64,000 nt of DNA from Acidimicrobiales bacterium (GCA_029246685.1 JAQWMR010000003.1:19382-83381), one strand, 5' to 3'; shown: positions 1-9,060, numbered from the stretch's first letter. Program-made: numbers and translations. Notes: generated by a model from the sequence alone, not told the origin.

Positions 1-5
1 CGAGG

Positions 6-800
6 ATGAGCGTGCACGGGCTCGCCCGGAGCTTCGGTGGCATTCAAGCCGTCTCCGGCGCATCGTTCGACGTGTACGACGAGGAGATCCTCGGCTTCAT
101 CGGGCCCAACGGCGCAGGCAAGACCACGCTGTTCGACCTGATCGGCGGATCCACGCCGGCCGATGCAGGGACGATCCACCTCGGCCACACGCCATTGCAC
201 AACCGCTCCGCCAGCGCACGAGCCCGGGCCGGATTGGGACGGTCGTTCCAGGACGCGCGCCTCTTCCCTGCGCTCACGGTCGAACAGACGATTGCCGTGT
301 CGCTCGAACGTTGGATCCGCTGGGGTGGGCCAGTGACCGCGGCTCTTCACCTGCCGATGGCCTTCGACAGCGAGGCGAACGTCGCCATACGAGTCGATGA
401 ACTCGTCGAGTTGATGGGGTTGGAGCGATTCCGCCACAAGACGATCCGCGAGCTGTCGACCGGCACCCGCCGCATCGTGGATATCGCCTGCGTGGTCGCC
501 CACCGCCCCACCGTCGTTTTGTTGGACGAGCCGTCGAGCGGTATCGCGCAGAGCGAAGTCGAGGCACTCGCTCCCGTCCTCGAGCGCATGCGCAGCGAGA
601 TGGGAGCATCGCTGCTCGTAATCGAACACGACATGAATCTGCTCAAGAGCATCGCTGACCGCGTCATCGCCATGGACCAGGGCACGATCATTGCGAACGG
701 CAAGCCGGAGGCCGTCCTTTCGAACCCGGCCGTCGTCGCGGCCTACCTTGGAACCGACGAGGTCGCGATCTCGCGCTCAGGAAAGCGACGCGACAACTAA
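6..800 (+). CDS. ABC transporter ATP-binding protein, LivG type (branched-chain amino acid family)
   Basis: ATPase subunit of a branched-chain-amino-acid-type (HAAT) importer; it powers uptake through inner-membrane permeases not in this window. Seen in the 264-residue product: Walker A GPNGAGKTT at about residues 33-41, a signature loop of the form LSTGTRR, Walker B VVLLDEPSSG and an H-loop histidine in VIEHD. This motif order and the length fit LivG. The ATG lies 5 bases from the window edge and the frame is open upstream, so the true start may be earlier or the ATPase may be fused to a LivM-type permease, as happens in actinobacteria. The binding protein at 847 follows in the same direction and probably belongs to the same system. 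Substrate unknown; HAAT members also carry amides, urea and aromatic compounds. Confidence 0.88.
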   Translation: MSVHGLARSFGGIQAVSGASFDVYDEEILGFIGPNGAGKTTLFDLIGGSTPADAGTIHLGHTPLHNRSASARARAGLGRSFQDARLFPALTVEQTIAVSLERWIRWGGPVTAALHLPMAFDSEANVAIRVDELVELMGLERFRHKTIRELSTGTRRIVDIACVVAHRPTVVLLDEPSSGIAQSEVEALAPVLERMRSEMGASLLVIEHDMNLLKSIADRVIAMDQGTIIANGKPEAVLSNPAVVAAYLGTDEVAISRSGKRRDN

Positions 801-846
801 ATCGACTCGGGGCACGACCTCGACGAACGTGGAGGGGGATCCACAC

Positions 847-2688
847 ATGGAACCAGCATCAGCAGACGGAGGCGGGGGCGACCTCAGCCGTCAACTCAAG
901 CGCTACGGCCCACTCGGCCTGCTTGCGATCATCATCGTGGTGGTGGTCGTGGTAGTCATCGCATCGAGCGGAGGCGACGACGACACTGTCACCGACGATG
1001 AGTCGAACGTCGATGTCGGCGACCCGGACGGACCGACGGATCCCGACGATCCTGTTGATCCCGTCGACCCCGATGCGCCGCTGAGCACCGACGGCTCCAG
1101 TGGTCCCCGTCTCGACGTGAACGGACGCGAACTCCTCGATGGCGTCGTCCCCCTCAGCTGGGCGGTCGAACAAGGCGTGGAAAGCCAGTACGAGTGGGGC
1201 GACCGTTGTGATCAGGACCGCGGCACCGTCGCGGTGCCCGACGCCTTTGCCGTCGAGTGTGTTGCCCTCTTCGACGACGACAACGGCGGAGCGACGCACC
1301 AAGGCGTGACCGAGGACACGATCACGATCGCCTGGTTCCAGGCGCAGGAGGAGGACCCGATTCTGCGTTACGTGACGTCCGCGATCGTCAACGACGACAC
1401 GAACGCGCAGGAGGAGGCCACGGTTCGCGGACTGATCTCCTACTTCGAGACGTATTACGAAACCTACGGGCGCAAGGTCGAGCTCGTCGTCGTCCCCGCC
1501 AGCGGCAATATCGCCGATGTGAGCGCCGCGGTCGCCGACGCGAAGTTCATCGTCGAGGACGTGAAGCCATTCATGGTCTGGGGCGGACCGTTGCTGACAA
1601 ATGCCTACGCGCAGGAGCTCCACGCCAACGGCATCCCCTGTTTTAGCTGCCAGGTCGGCGTGAACTTCGACTACTACGAGGAGTTCCCAGGGCTCGCCTA
1701 CGCCGTCGGCAAGGGCGGAGAACAGCTGGACCTGCTGATCGCCGAGTACGTCGCCAAGCGGCTGGCCGGTGATCCAGCGATCCACGCCGGCGATGAGTCC
1801 ATGCACGGCACCGAACGAGTGTTCGGGCGGGTGTGGACAACCACGGGTGAAGGGTCCGAGCGGGCGAACGAGCGCTTCGAAGCGAACCTCGGGGCGCTCG
1901 GCGTCGAGATCACCGAATCACAGAGCTATGTTCTCGACCCGGCAACCCTGCAGGAGTCGGTGACTTCGATCGTCACGAAGCTCAAGGAAGCCGGTGTCAC
2001 GTCGGTCATCGTCAGCACCGACCCGATCGGGCCTCGCGACTTGACGTTCGAAGCGACCGCTCAGAACTACTTCCCGGAGTGGATCGTGACGGGCTCGGTT
2101 CTGGTGGACACGACCGCGTTCGCACGGTCCTACGACCAGGCACAGTGGAAGAATGCGTTCGGCATTTCGAACCTGTCGACCCGCATCGTCCAGAGCGAGG
2201 GCGGCATCTTCTCGATCTACGAGTGGTTCCATGGCGAGCGCCCGCCGGCGGACGACACGATCGGCGTCCTCTCACCCGACCCGCAGACGTTCTATTCGTT
2301 CCTCCAGGCCGTCGGCCCGGAGCTCAATGTGGAGAACTTCAACCACGCCGCGTTCTCCGGATTGCCGACGGCACGAGGGGTGACCTCGCCGTCGCTCTCG
2401 TGGGGTTCCGAAGGCATCTGGCCTGATGACCTCGAACCCGACTACCGCGGCGTCGACGACGTCAGCGAGATCTGGTGGGACGCCGACCAGCCGGGAATCA
2501 ACGAGATCGAGGACGAAGGGCTCGGCATGTACTTCTGGGTCGACGGCGGTGTGCGCTACAAGCCGACCGAGATCCCGGAGGGTCCACCCAAGGCGTTCGT
2601 CGCAGAGGGGGCAGTCGACATCTATCCCGAGCGGCCCGCCGACGAGCAGTATCCAGGCACCTACGAGCCGTTGACCCCCGCCAGCTGA
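847..2688 (+). CDS. ABC-type substrate-binding protein with N-terminal membrane anchor
   Basis: Likely extracytoplasmic ligand-binding component (type I periplasmic fold, LivJ-like) of the importer whose ATPase lies just upstream. The 613-residue product starts with a short Gly-rich cytoplasmic segment, then a hydrophobic helix rich in I/V (about residues 24-42), then an Asp/Pro-rich linker (about 45-80) and the binding domain. There is no lipobox cysteine, so it is tethered by an uncleaved helix rather than lipid. The ATG at 847 is preferred over the longer open frame (from 691) because a strong purine-rich RBS (GGAGGGGGA) precedes it by about 8 bases and the longer form would overlap the ATPase gene. 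Its 3' end overlaps the convergent NagA-like gene by 28 bp. Ligand not predictable. Confidence 0.82.
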   Translation: MEPASADGGGGDLSRQLKRYGPLGLLAIIIVVVVVVVIASSGGDDDTVTDDESNVDVGDPDGPTDPDDPVDPVDPDAPLSTDGSSGPRLDVNGRELLDGVVPLSWAVEQGVESQYEWGDRCDQDRGTVAVPDAFAVECVALFDDDNGGATHQGVTEDTITIAWFQAQEEDPILRYVTSAIVNDDTNAQEEATVRGLISYFETYYETYGRKVELVVVPASGNIADVSAAVADAKFIVEDVKPFMVWGGPLLTNAYAQELHANGIPCFSCQVGVNFDYYEEFPGLAYAVGKGGEQLDLLIAEYVAKRLAGDPAIHAGDESMHGTERVFGRVWTTTGEGSERANERFEANLGALGVEITESQSYVLDPATLQESVTSIVTKLKEAGVTSVIVSTDPIGPRDLTFEATAQNYFPEWIVTGSVLVDTTAFARSYDQAQWKNAFGISNLSTRIVQSEGGIFSIYEWFHGERPPADDTIGVLSPDPQTFYSFLQAVGPELNVENFNHAAFSGLPTARGVTSPSLSWGSEGIWPDDLEPDYRGVDDVSEIWWDADQPGINEIEDEGLGMYFWVDGGVRYKPTEIPEGPPKAFVAEGAVDIYPERPADEQYPGTYEPLTPAS

Positions 2689-3599
2689 GGCAGTCCAGCC
2701 ACCCAGGTCTGCTGCACCTGGAAGTCATCGGACATCGCAACTAAATCGGCTCGGCAGCCGGGGGTGATCGACCCCCGGTCGTCGAGGCCGAGCACGGACG
2801 CCGGCACAGCCGACGCAGCGTTCACGGCATCGATGAGGGAGATCCCCACCTCGTCGACCGTCCGTCGGACGGCCTCGTTCATCCGCAGCGCGCTGCCCGC
2901 AAGCGTGCCGTCAGCGAGCCGGGGCGCCCAGTCGACCAGAGCCGCGTCGTCGAACGCGGCTGCGTCGGTGACCAGGGCAATCCGGTCAGACCCCTTGGCC
3001 CGCCAAGCGAGCCGCATCATTCGCACATCCACGTGCACGCCGTCGGCGATCAACCCACCCACGAGCCGATCATCCGTCAGGGCCACACCAAGAGCGCCCG
3101 GTTCACGATGGTGCAGCGGACCGGCGGCGTTGTACAGATGCGTGAACATGGTTGCCCCCGCCTCGATCGCGGCCTCGGTCTGCTCGGCGGTCGCTTGGGT
3201 GTGGCCCAGGGCGACAACGATGCCGCGCTCGCGAAGCAAGCGGATGGCATCGAGTGCCCCCTCGCGCTCGGGACCAAGCGTGACGATCCCGACATGGGCA
3301 GGGAGCCCGGCGATCCACTCCATGTCGATGCGGTCAGCGGCAACCGCCTGATGCGCTCCATGCGCTGCTCCGAGGTAGGGACCTTCGAGATGCACGCTGA
3401 TCACGTTCGGGCCGGGTTGTCCAGCGCGATCACCGATCGCAGCGAGGCGAGCGTCGAGGACCGGCAGTGGAGCCGAGATCAGCGTCGGGCACCACGAGGT
3501 GACGCCTTGGCCGGCGACCTCGGCGAGAAGCCGTCTCCATGACGACTCGTCGGCAGTGGCCACGTCGACGTCGCGGTGGCCGTTGACCTGAAGGTCCAC
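2661..3599 (-). CDS. nagA: N-acetylglucosamine-6-phosphate deacetylase-like amidohydrolase
   Basis: NagA-family amidohydrolases remove acetate from GlcNAc-6-phosphate in amino-sugar recycling. Seen: the metal-ligand motif HLEGPYLG, a second histidine motif in GHTQAT, the substrate-loop motif THLYNAAGPLHHREPGA, and the catalytic aspartate in ALVTDAAA. The listed start is a GTG giving 312 residues, but family homology clearly continues upstream: the frame reads a typical NagA N-terminal beta domain (VLVDDGVIADLRP, then LIAPGFVDLQVNG) back to 3737, immediately after the stop codon of the CoA ligase, with no ATG, GTG or TTG in that stretch. The real start is therefore uncertain (see findings). 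It lies 3' of the ligase on the same strand and converges on the binding protein. NagA is the best family match; another amidohydrolase specificity is possible. Confidence 0.8.
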   Translation of the reverse strand: MDLQVNGHRDVDVATADESSWRRLLAEVAGQGVTSWCPTLISAPLPVLDARLAAIGDRAGQPGPNVISVHLEGPYLGAAHGAHQAVAADRIDMEWIAGLPAHVGIVTLGPEREGALDAIRLLRERGIVVALGHTQATAEQTEAAIEAGATMFTHLYNAAGPLHHREPGALGVALTDDRLVGGLIADGVHVDVRMMRLAWRAKGSDRIALVTDAAAFDDAALVDWAPRLADGTLAGSALRMNEAVRRTVDEVGISLIDAVNAASAVPASVLGLDDRGSITPGCRADLVAMSDDFQVQQTWVAGLPQLAGVNGS

Positions 3600-3737
3600 G
3601 AACCCCGGGGCGATGAGGTCGAACGTCGGCGCGTCCGCAGGTCGGAGGTCCGCGATGACGCCGTCATCGACAAGGACCTCGAGGTTCTCGGCGACTCCTT
3701 CCGGAAGAACGACCCGGCGTGCGCTGACCGTGGAGAT

Positions 3738-5285
3738 CTAGTTCACCGCGTCCCGCAGCTCGCGCCGCAGGATCTTGCCTGACGCGCTCTTCGGGATGGC
3801 GTCGATCTCCTCGAGCAGACGAATCTGCTTGTAGCTGACGAGGTGTTCGCTCACGAAGGCCTGCACCTCGTCGAGGGTCACCGCGGCGCCGGGCATGAGC
3901 TGGACGAATGCCTTCGGAAGTTCGCCGACCGCTTCGTCGGGCACGCCGATGACCGCCACGTCCGCAATCAACGGATGCGTGATCAACAGCGCCTCGAGCT
4001 CCGCCGGCGGCACCTGGAAGCCGTTGTACTTGATGAGCTCCTTGATGCGATCGACGATCGAGTAGTGGCCCGCCTCGTCGATGATGGCGACATCGCCGGT
4101 GTGGACCCAGCCATCAGTGTCGATCGTCTCGGTCGTGGCCTCCTCGTTGTTGAGGTAGCCCTTCATCACCATCGGACCTCGGACCCAGAGCTCGCCTCGC
4201 TCCCCCGCCGGCTGGTCCTCACCGGTCTCGGGATCGACGATCCGGCACTCGACGTTGGAGATCGCGACACCACTCGTGCCCGGCCGACCTTCCCCTTCGA
4301 CGGTGCTGTGGGTGACAGGGCTCAGCTCGGTCATGCCGTAGCCCTGCACGACCTCGACGCCCATGCGCGACGCGGCCTCCTGGGCCAGGTCCGCACCAAG
4401 CGGTGCCGCCCCGGAGAAGACCATCTTCAACGAGGACAGGTCGTACTTCTCGACCTGCGGTGACTTGGCCAGTCCGAGCACCATCGGTGGAACGGCGAAG
4501 AAGCGGGTGATCTTCTCTTCCTCAACGAGCCCGAGCGCCGCGTCGAGATCGAAGCGGGGCATCGTCACGACCTTGACGCCATTGGCGATCAGACCGTTCA
4601 TCAGCACCTGCATGCCGTAGATGTGGAAGAACGGGAGCGCAGCAAGCCCGGCTTCACCCGGCTGGTAGCGGATGACGTGTTCCATCTGCGCGATGTTCGC
4701 AACCAGGTTCCGATGCGTCAGCATCACGCCCTTCGGCAGCCCGGTGGTACCCGACGAGTACGGCAGGACGACCACATGGTCGGCGAAGTCGACCTCGACC
4801 TGGTCGATCGGCTCGCCGAACAGCGAGGCCACTGGCGTCGCTCCCTCGGCCTCGCCCATCAAGTAGAGCTCCGTGACGTCGGTCCCCTCGATTGCCTCGG
4901 TCGCGACCTTGAGGAACATCGGAACCGTGAGCAGCAGCGTCGCTCCGGCGTCCTGGAGCTGGAAGCGGACCTCCCCGGCCCCGTAGGTCGGGTTGATCGT
5001 GGTGATGGTGCCGCCGGCGACCGCAACGGCATGGAACGCGATCGCATACTCCGGAACGTTCGGCGCCATGATGCCGAGCACCGACCCCGGGCCGAACCCT
5101 CGGGCCTGGAGACCACCGGCCATGCGGTGAACGGCATCGCTCAGCTGGGCGAAGGTGTACGTCGAGGACGCCCCATCAGTGATCGCAACGGCGTCCGGGC
5201 TGTCAGCCGCCATACGTAGCACGTGCGCGGTGATCGAGACATCAGGAATGTCGACATCGGGAAGCGGGCTTGTGTGGATGATCAC
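3738..5285 (-). CDS. AMP-dependent acyl-CoA ligase (4-coumarate/fatty acid:CoA ligase type)
   Basis: ANL-superfamily ligase that activates a carboxylic acid to acyl-AMP and then acyl-CoA. Seen: P-loop YSSGTTGLPKGV, the aryl/acyl motif GYGMTELSPVTH, the hinge region after WVHTGDVA, KYNGFQVPPAELE, and the C-terminal catalytic lysine in PKSASGKILRREL. The GTG at 5285 gives 515 residues starting IIHTSPLPDVDIP, normal for 4CL-like enzymes; the frame stays open to 5351 but the extra residues look non-homologous. The product most resembles 4-coumarate:CoA ligases and medium-chain ligases, so the substrate could be an aromatic acid or a short/medium fatty acid. The stop codon is in frame with the downstream NagA-like gene. 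Confidence 0.88.
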   Translation of the reverse strand: MIIHTSPLPDVDIPDVSITAHVLRMAADSPDAVAITDGASSTYTFAQLSDAVHRMAGGLQARGFGPGSVLGIMAPNVPEYAIAFHAVAVAGGTITTINPTYGAGEVRFQLQDAGATLLLTVPMFLKVATEAIEGTDVTELYLMGEAEGATPVASLFGEPIDQVEVDFADHVVVLPYSSGTTGLPKGVMLTHRNLVANIAQMEHVIRYQPGEAGLAALPFFHIYGMQVLMNGLIANGVKVVTMPRFDLDAALGLVEEEKITRFFAVPPMVLGLAKSPQVEKYDLSSLKMVFSGAAPLGADLAQEAASRMGVEVVQGYGMTELSPVTHSTVEGEGRPGTSGVAISNVECRIVDPETGEDQPAGERGELWVRGPMVMKGYLNNEEATTETIDTDGWVHTGDVAIIDEAGHYSIVDRIKELIKYNGFQVPPAELEALLITHPLIADVAVIGVPDEAVGELPKAFVQLMPGAAVTLDEVQAFVSEHLVSYKQIRLLEEIDAIPKSASGKILRRELRDAVN

Positions 5286-5413
5286 GGGCCTTGCCTTTCG
5301 TCCAGGCCGCGCATCGTAGCAAGCCGCCTTCGAGCGGGCTGAATGGACCATTTGCCTGAGCCACCCGGCTCAACTGTCTTCCGCAACGGCGCGCGGGTTC
5401 TACCTTCAGGGTC

Positions 5414-5809
5414 ATGAACTTCGGGTCGAAACACACCGGTCGCCTCCTTCCCCGGCACGAGACCGCGGGCGACATCATCGTCACGTGGAACGTTCACACG
5501 GCACGGGCCGGCCTCTTCAAGAAGGAGGAGCGCAGCGAGACGGCTGCGCTCCGCGATCTCTCGCTCGAGGGTGCGCTCGTCGAAGTCGTGGACGGCGCCC
5601 CCTTCGAGGTCGGCGACGTGGTTCCGGTCCGTTTCCGAGGCCTGGACGGCAACGCGATCGTACGCCACGTCCACACGGAAGGCGACGCATCGTTCTACGG
5701 CGTGAACTTCAGCCCGGAACAAGAGTTCAGTTCGGCCATCGACGCCGCCGTCGGCGAGCTACGCAGCCACTCTGCCGAGCTCTTGGCTGCCTGGCACCGC
5801 CAGAACTGA
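5414..5809 (+). CDS. PilZ-domain protein
   Basis: Small single-domain protein (131 residues) matching PilZ, the cyclic-di-GMP receptor domain. Seen: an RxxxR motif (RLLPR, residues 10-14) followed about 35 residues later by the second signature D-x-S-x-x-G (RDLSLEGALV), then a beta-barrel pattern with GDVVPVRFRG and an FYGVNFS strand. Both c-di-GMP contact motifs are present, so binding is plausible. It would act in the cytoplasm as a stand-alone adaptor. It sits alone between a divergent ligase gene and a convergent ferritin-like gene, so its target cannot be inferred from context. The ATG at 5414 places the RxxxR motif at the expected distance from the N terminus. Confidence 0.78.
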   Translation: MNFGSKHTGRLLPRHETAGDIIVTWNVHTARAGLFKKEERSETAALRDLSLEGALVEVVDGAPFEVGDVVPVRFRGLDGNAIVRHVHTEGDASFYGVNFSPEQEFSSAIDAAVGELRSHSAELLAAWHRQN

Positions 5810-5814
5810 TCCGC

Positions 5815-6831
5815 TCAGGCGGCAGCTTCGAACTCGGCGAGCACGCGATCGGCTTCGTCGTGCACGGCAATGCGGCCGTGGAGCATTTGGCGGGTTTCGT
5901 CCGCGGCGAGCTTCGGTTGCTCGACGGTGGCCCAGTTGACCAGCCCTGACCAGAAGCGGTCGATGAGCTCTGCGCCGCTGACCGTTCCTCCGTCCAACGT
6001 TCGGAACGACAACGAGCGCATCTCGCCCAGGTAGAGGTTGAGCGAGCGGACGTGGATCGCCTCATCGATCCGGATTCGCTCGACGATCTCTGCCGCGAGC
6101 TCGGCGTTGTCCCGCAGGTCGGTGAAGACGTCGGCGGTACGAAGGATCTGCTGGGTGTCGGCGAACCCGATCTCGGCCCGGAACTCGATGATCAGCAGGT
6201 TGGCGAGAAACGACACCGTGCCCTCGATCTCGGGCGCGACTTCTGGGACATAGCGAGAGCCCGCGTCAGCCCGACCGATGTTCTCCGGCGGCTCGACGTC
6301 GGGAAAGGCTCCTGGGCCGAACACGAGATCGCGGGCCGCGAACCACATCGCGTCGTGCCCGCCGATGCCCTCGTCGGGCAGACCGCCCTCATCGAGGCCG
6401 TGAGCGAGAAGCAGCCCCTTGTTGAGATGGCCGATGGCCATCTCGGAAATGTCGTCGACGATAACGGGTTGCAGATCTGGGAACGCCATCTCTGCCAGCA
6501 GGCGACCCTTTGCTTCGATCTTGCCGGTGATCGTCAGCGAGTTCCAGAACGACTGGCCCAGGTCGTTGCGCAGCAGCACGAGCTGCTGCTCGGGGGTGGG
6601 CATCCGAAGACCGTCGAGGAGCTGCGCCGTCGCGCCAAACGGTTCGCCGCCTCGATCACGCAGCGCCGCCTCCCATGCGTCGAACGCCGGTTCGCGTACG
6701 AGCGCCCGGGGCGGCTGGTACGAGCCGTCGGCCAGCATCCCGCCGTGAAGTCGTTCGCCGAGCACGACGTGGTCCTCGGCGTAGTCGTGATCGGCGAGGA
6801 GTTCGTCTTGGGAGTACGTAAGGCGACTCAT
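5815..6831 (-). CDS. Conserved protein with ferritin-like (ExxH) helical features, P450 partner
   Basis: No firm family name is recognised. The 338-residue product is largely alpha-helical and contains an ExxH pair in RIDEAIHVRSL (about residue 260) and an acidic helix IIEFRAEIGF about 50 residues earlier, the spacing expected of a diiron ferritin-like four-helix bundle. An oxidoreductase or oxygenase role is therefore possible but not proven. The ATG at 6831 is chosen because the longer frame (to 7197) overlaps the P450 gene completely. Only 5 bp separate it from the P450 stop codon upstream, so the two are almost certainly co-transcribed and may act on the same pathway. It could equally be a non-catalytic helical protein. 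Confidence 0.7.
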   Translation of the reverse strand: MSRLTYSQDELLADHDYAEDHVVLGERLHGGMLADGSYQPPRALVREPAFDAWEAALRDRGGEPFGATAQLLDGLRMPTPEQQLVLLRNDLGQSFWNSLTITGKIEAKGRLLAEMAFPDLQPVIVDDISEMAIGHLNKGLLLAHGLDEGGLPDEGIGGHDAMWFAARDLVFGPGAFPDVEPPENIGRADAGSRYVPEVAPEIEGTVSFLANLLIIEFRAEIGFADTQQILRTADVFTDLRDNAELAAEIVERIRIDEAIHVRSLNLYLGEMRSLSFRTLDGGTVSGAELIDRFWSGLVNWATVEQPKLAADETRQMLHGRIAVHDEADRVLAEFEAAA

Positions 6832-6836
6832 GGGGA

Positions 6837-8042
6837 TCAGTTTACGGCGACCTGAAGTTCGTCGAGGCCTCGCAGGTTGATGCGGCCGTTCCAGACGGGC
6901 TCCGCGGCGATCGCGGCATTGGGGAAGCGGCGGACGAAGCGGCCGATCGCAAACTGGCCCTCGAGCTTCGCAAGCGAGGCACCAAGGCAATAGTGGATGC
7001 CACTCCCGAACGACACGTGTTGCCCGGCATCGGCACGGGCGAGGTCGAGCTCGCCCGCCGCCGGGCCGAACTTCTCCGGGTCTCGGTTGGCCGAAGCCAG
7101 CGACGTCGAGACGAACGCGCGGGCCGGGATCTCGACTCCGCGCACCTCGGTGGCCTTCAGCGTGATTCGTCGCGACATCTGTACGGGGGCAACCCACCGG
7201 AGCAGCTCGTCCACGGCGTTGGCATCGAGCGACGGGTCGTCGCGCAGCAGGGTCGCCTGGTCCGGATGGTCGAGCAGCTCTCGAATGCCGGTACCGATGA
7301 GGTTCACTGTGGTCTCATGGCCGGCCACGAAGAGCAGATTCACTTGATCGCGTAGTTCCTTCGGCGACATCCGGTCGCCGGCCTCTTCCGCCTCGATCAT
7401 CGCAGTGAGGATGTCCTCCGCCGGATTCTTGCGCTTCCACTCGATGACGTCGGCCAGGTAGCCATCGATGTTCCGGTTCGCCTCGAAGGCCGCCACCATC
7501 TCCTCGTCGCTGATGATCGGATCGAGGGTCTTGACGATCGCTCCGGACCAGTCGCGGATCTGCTCCTTGTCAACGTCGGGGAGCCCGAGCATCTCGGAGA
7601 TGACATCGAACGGGAGCGGGAACGCGAGCTCGCCGACCACATCCGCCGTCCCGGCGTCGGCCATGCGATCGAGCGCATCGTCCACCATCTGCTCGATTCG
7701 GGGGCGAAGCGCCTCGATCGTGCGGGGGGTGAACGCCTTACTGATCAGGCGACGCAGTCGCGTGTGGTCCGGCGGGTCCAGGCCGAGAATCGACTCGAAC
7801 TCCATGTCGTCGTCGAACTCCTCGAGAAGCGTGCCTCGGTCGAGCTCCGTGAGGTCGGCGTTGCGGTCATCGACACTCAGTTCCGGGTCTCGCAGGAGAG
7901 CGAAGACGTCGTCGTAGCGGAAGAGGGCGTAGCCGCCGGTGAGCAACGCATGGACGGGTTCGCTCTCGCGCAGCTCGGCGAGATGGGTCCACGGATCCTC
8001 CGTGAAACCGTCCTGAAGGGGGTTGAAGAAGACGGCGGTCAT
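6837..8042 (-). CDS. Cytochrome P450
   Basis: Soluble bacterial P450 monooxygenase, 401 residues, the usual length. Seen: I-helix oxygen-activating motif VAGHETT, an ExxR-type K-helix in the segment VDELLRW, and the heme-binding loop FGSGIHYCLG with the proximal cysteine. The N-terminal region has PPDHTRLRRLISKAFTP, typical of actinobacterial CYP107/CYP105-like enzymes. Electrons would come from a ferredoxin and reductase not encoded nearby. The ATG at 8042 gives a standard N terminus. The gene is divergent from the CobW-like gene with a 30-bp gap and is followed 5 bp later by the ferritin-like gene. Substrate unknown. Confidence 0.93.
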   Translation of the reverse strand: MTAVFFNPLQDGFTEDPWTHLAELRESEPVHALLTGGYALFRYDDVFALLRDPELSVDDRNADLTELDRGTLLEEFDDDMEFESILGLDPPDHTRLRRLISKAFTPRTIEALRPRIEQMVDDALDRMADAGTADVVGELAFPLPFDVISEMLGLPDVDKEQIRDWSGAIVKTLDPIISDEEMVAAFEANRNIDGYLADVIEWKRKNPAEDILTAMIEAEEAGDRMSPKELRDQVNLLFVAGHETTVNLIGTGIRELLDHPDQATLLRDDPSLDANAVDELLRWVAPVQMSRRITLKATEVRGVEIPARAFVSTSLASANRDPEKFGPAAGELDLARADAGQHVSFGSGIHYCLGASLAKLEGQFAIGRFVRRFPNAAIAAEPVWNGRINLRGLDELQVAVN

Positions 8043-8072
8043 GGCGCGACCGTAGCGCTAGCGTCGTCTTCG

Positions 8073-9014
8073 GTGAATGAGATCGGGCCTCCTGAGACGG
8101 ATGACGCACCTGAGGTGATCGCGCCGTGGGACGGCCGCCGGGTGCCCGTGACCCTGCTCGGCGGCTACCTGGGCGCCGGAAAGACCACAGTCATCAACGC
8201 TGTTCTCGCCACCACCGATCGGCCCATCGCGGTGTTGGTGAACGACGTCGGCGCCGTGAACGTCGACGCCGCTCTCGTGCGCCGACGCCACGGCGACACG
8301 ATCGAGCTGACCGACGGCTGCGTGTGCTGCAGCCTCGCCGGCGGGCTGAGTGCGGCGTTCGATGGTCTGCGGGAGCGGCCCGATCCGCCGGACCACGTGA
8401 TCCTCGAGCTCAGTGGTGTTGCCGATCCTGCCCGTGTGGCTCCGTGGGCCGACAGCGACGGGTTCCGCCTGGACGGAACCGTCGTCCTCGTGGACGCCGA
8501 GCAGTTTCCCGAGCGGGTCGACGACCCACTGACGCGTCCGGCCGTCACCACGCAGCTCGCGGCCGCCGACCTGGTGGTTCTGAGCAAGCTCGACCTCGCG
8601 ACAGGTGAAGAGGAAGCCGCCACACGGGCGCTGCTCGATGACCTCTGCCCGACGACTCCCCTCCTTGCGAGCGACGACGCTGTGGCCACTGCGTCATTCC
8701 TCGATCTCGGGACCCGACGTCCGGGCGGCGTAGCCGACACACCGATGCCCGCGCTCTTCGATCCACACGACGTTGATCTCCATCCGATCCCGCACCCCAT
8801 CTCCCGGGCCGACTTCGAGGCGATGATCGCCGCGCTTCCCGACGATGTTCTCCGGGCGAAAGGCATCGCCGAGACTCCCGACGGCGAACGCCTGCTCGCC
8901 CAGGTCGTCGGTCGACGCCGCATCGTCACCGACCTCCCCCACGCCGAGTCTCAACCCCCCACCGAGCTCGTCGTCATCACACCCCGCCCCCAAAGCGCAA
9001 CAACTGGTGCCTGA
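8073..9014 (+). CDS. CobW/YjiA-type GTPase (G3E family metallochaperone)
   Basis: Likely GTP-dependent metal chaperone of the COG0523 group. Seen: Walker A GGYLGAGKTT, the metal-binding CxCC motif in GCVCCSL, a switch region ELSGVADPARV, and the guanine-specificity motif SKLD. A short C-terminal CobW_C-like segment follows; the protein (313 residues) is somewhat shorter than canonical members. The GTG at 8073 is chosen because the longer frame lies antisense inside the P450 gene. The last codons run into a palindromic repeat, which supplies the TGA stop. Metal (Zn, Co, Fe or other) and client are not evident; the neighbouring P450 is not a known client type. Confidence 0.85.
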   Translation: MNEIGPPETDDAPEVIAPWDGRRVPVTLLGGYLGAGKTTVINAVLATTDRPIAVLVNDVGAVNVDAALVRRRHGDTIELTDGCVCCSLAGGLSAAFDGLRERPDPPDHVILELSGVADPARVAPWADSDGFRLDGTVVLVDAEQFPERVDDPLTRPAVTTQLAAADLVVLSKLDLATGEEEAATRALLDDLCPTTPLLASDDAVATASFLDLGTRRPGGVADTPMPALFDPHDVDLHPIPHPISRADFEAMIAALPDDVLRAKGIAETPDGERLLAQVVGRRRIVTDLPHAESQPPTELVVITPRPQSATTGA

Positions 9015-9060
9015 CCCCGCTTCAACTGGTGTCAGACACCCGCTACATCTTGTGGCACCA
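9005..9060. repeat. REP-like palindromic repeat, copy A
   Basis: Intergenic palindromic unit. Outer inverted repeat TGGTGCC (9005-9011) and GGCACCA (9054-9060); inner perfect palindrome GGTGTCAGACACC at 9028-9040; and the string CCTGACCCC, also present in copy B near 59012. The first arm contains the TGA stop of the CobW-like gene. Such elements are spread by RAYT transposases in many bacteria; none is seen here. It may also act as a terminator or mRNA-stabilising hairpin. Confidence 0.6.
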
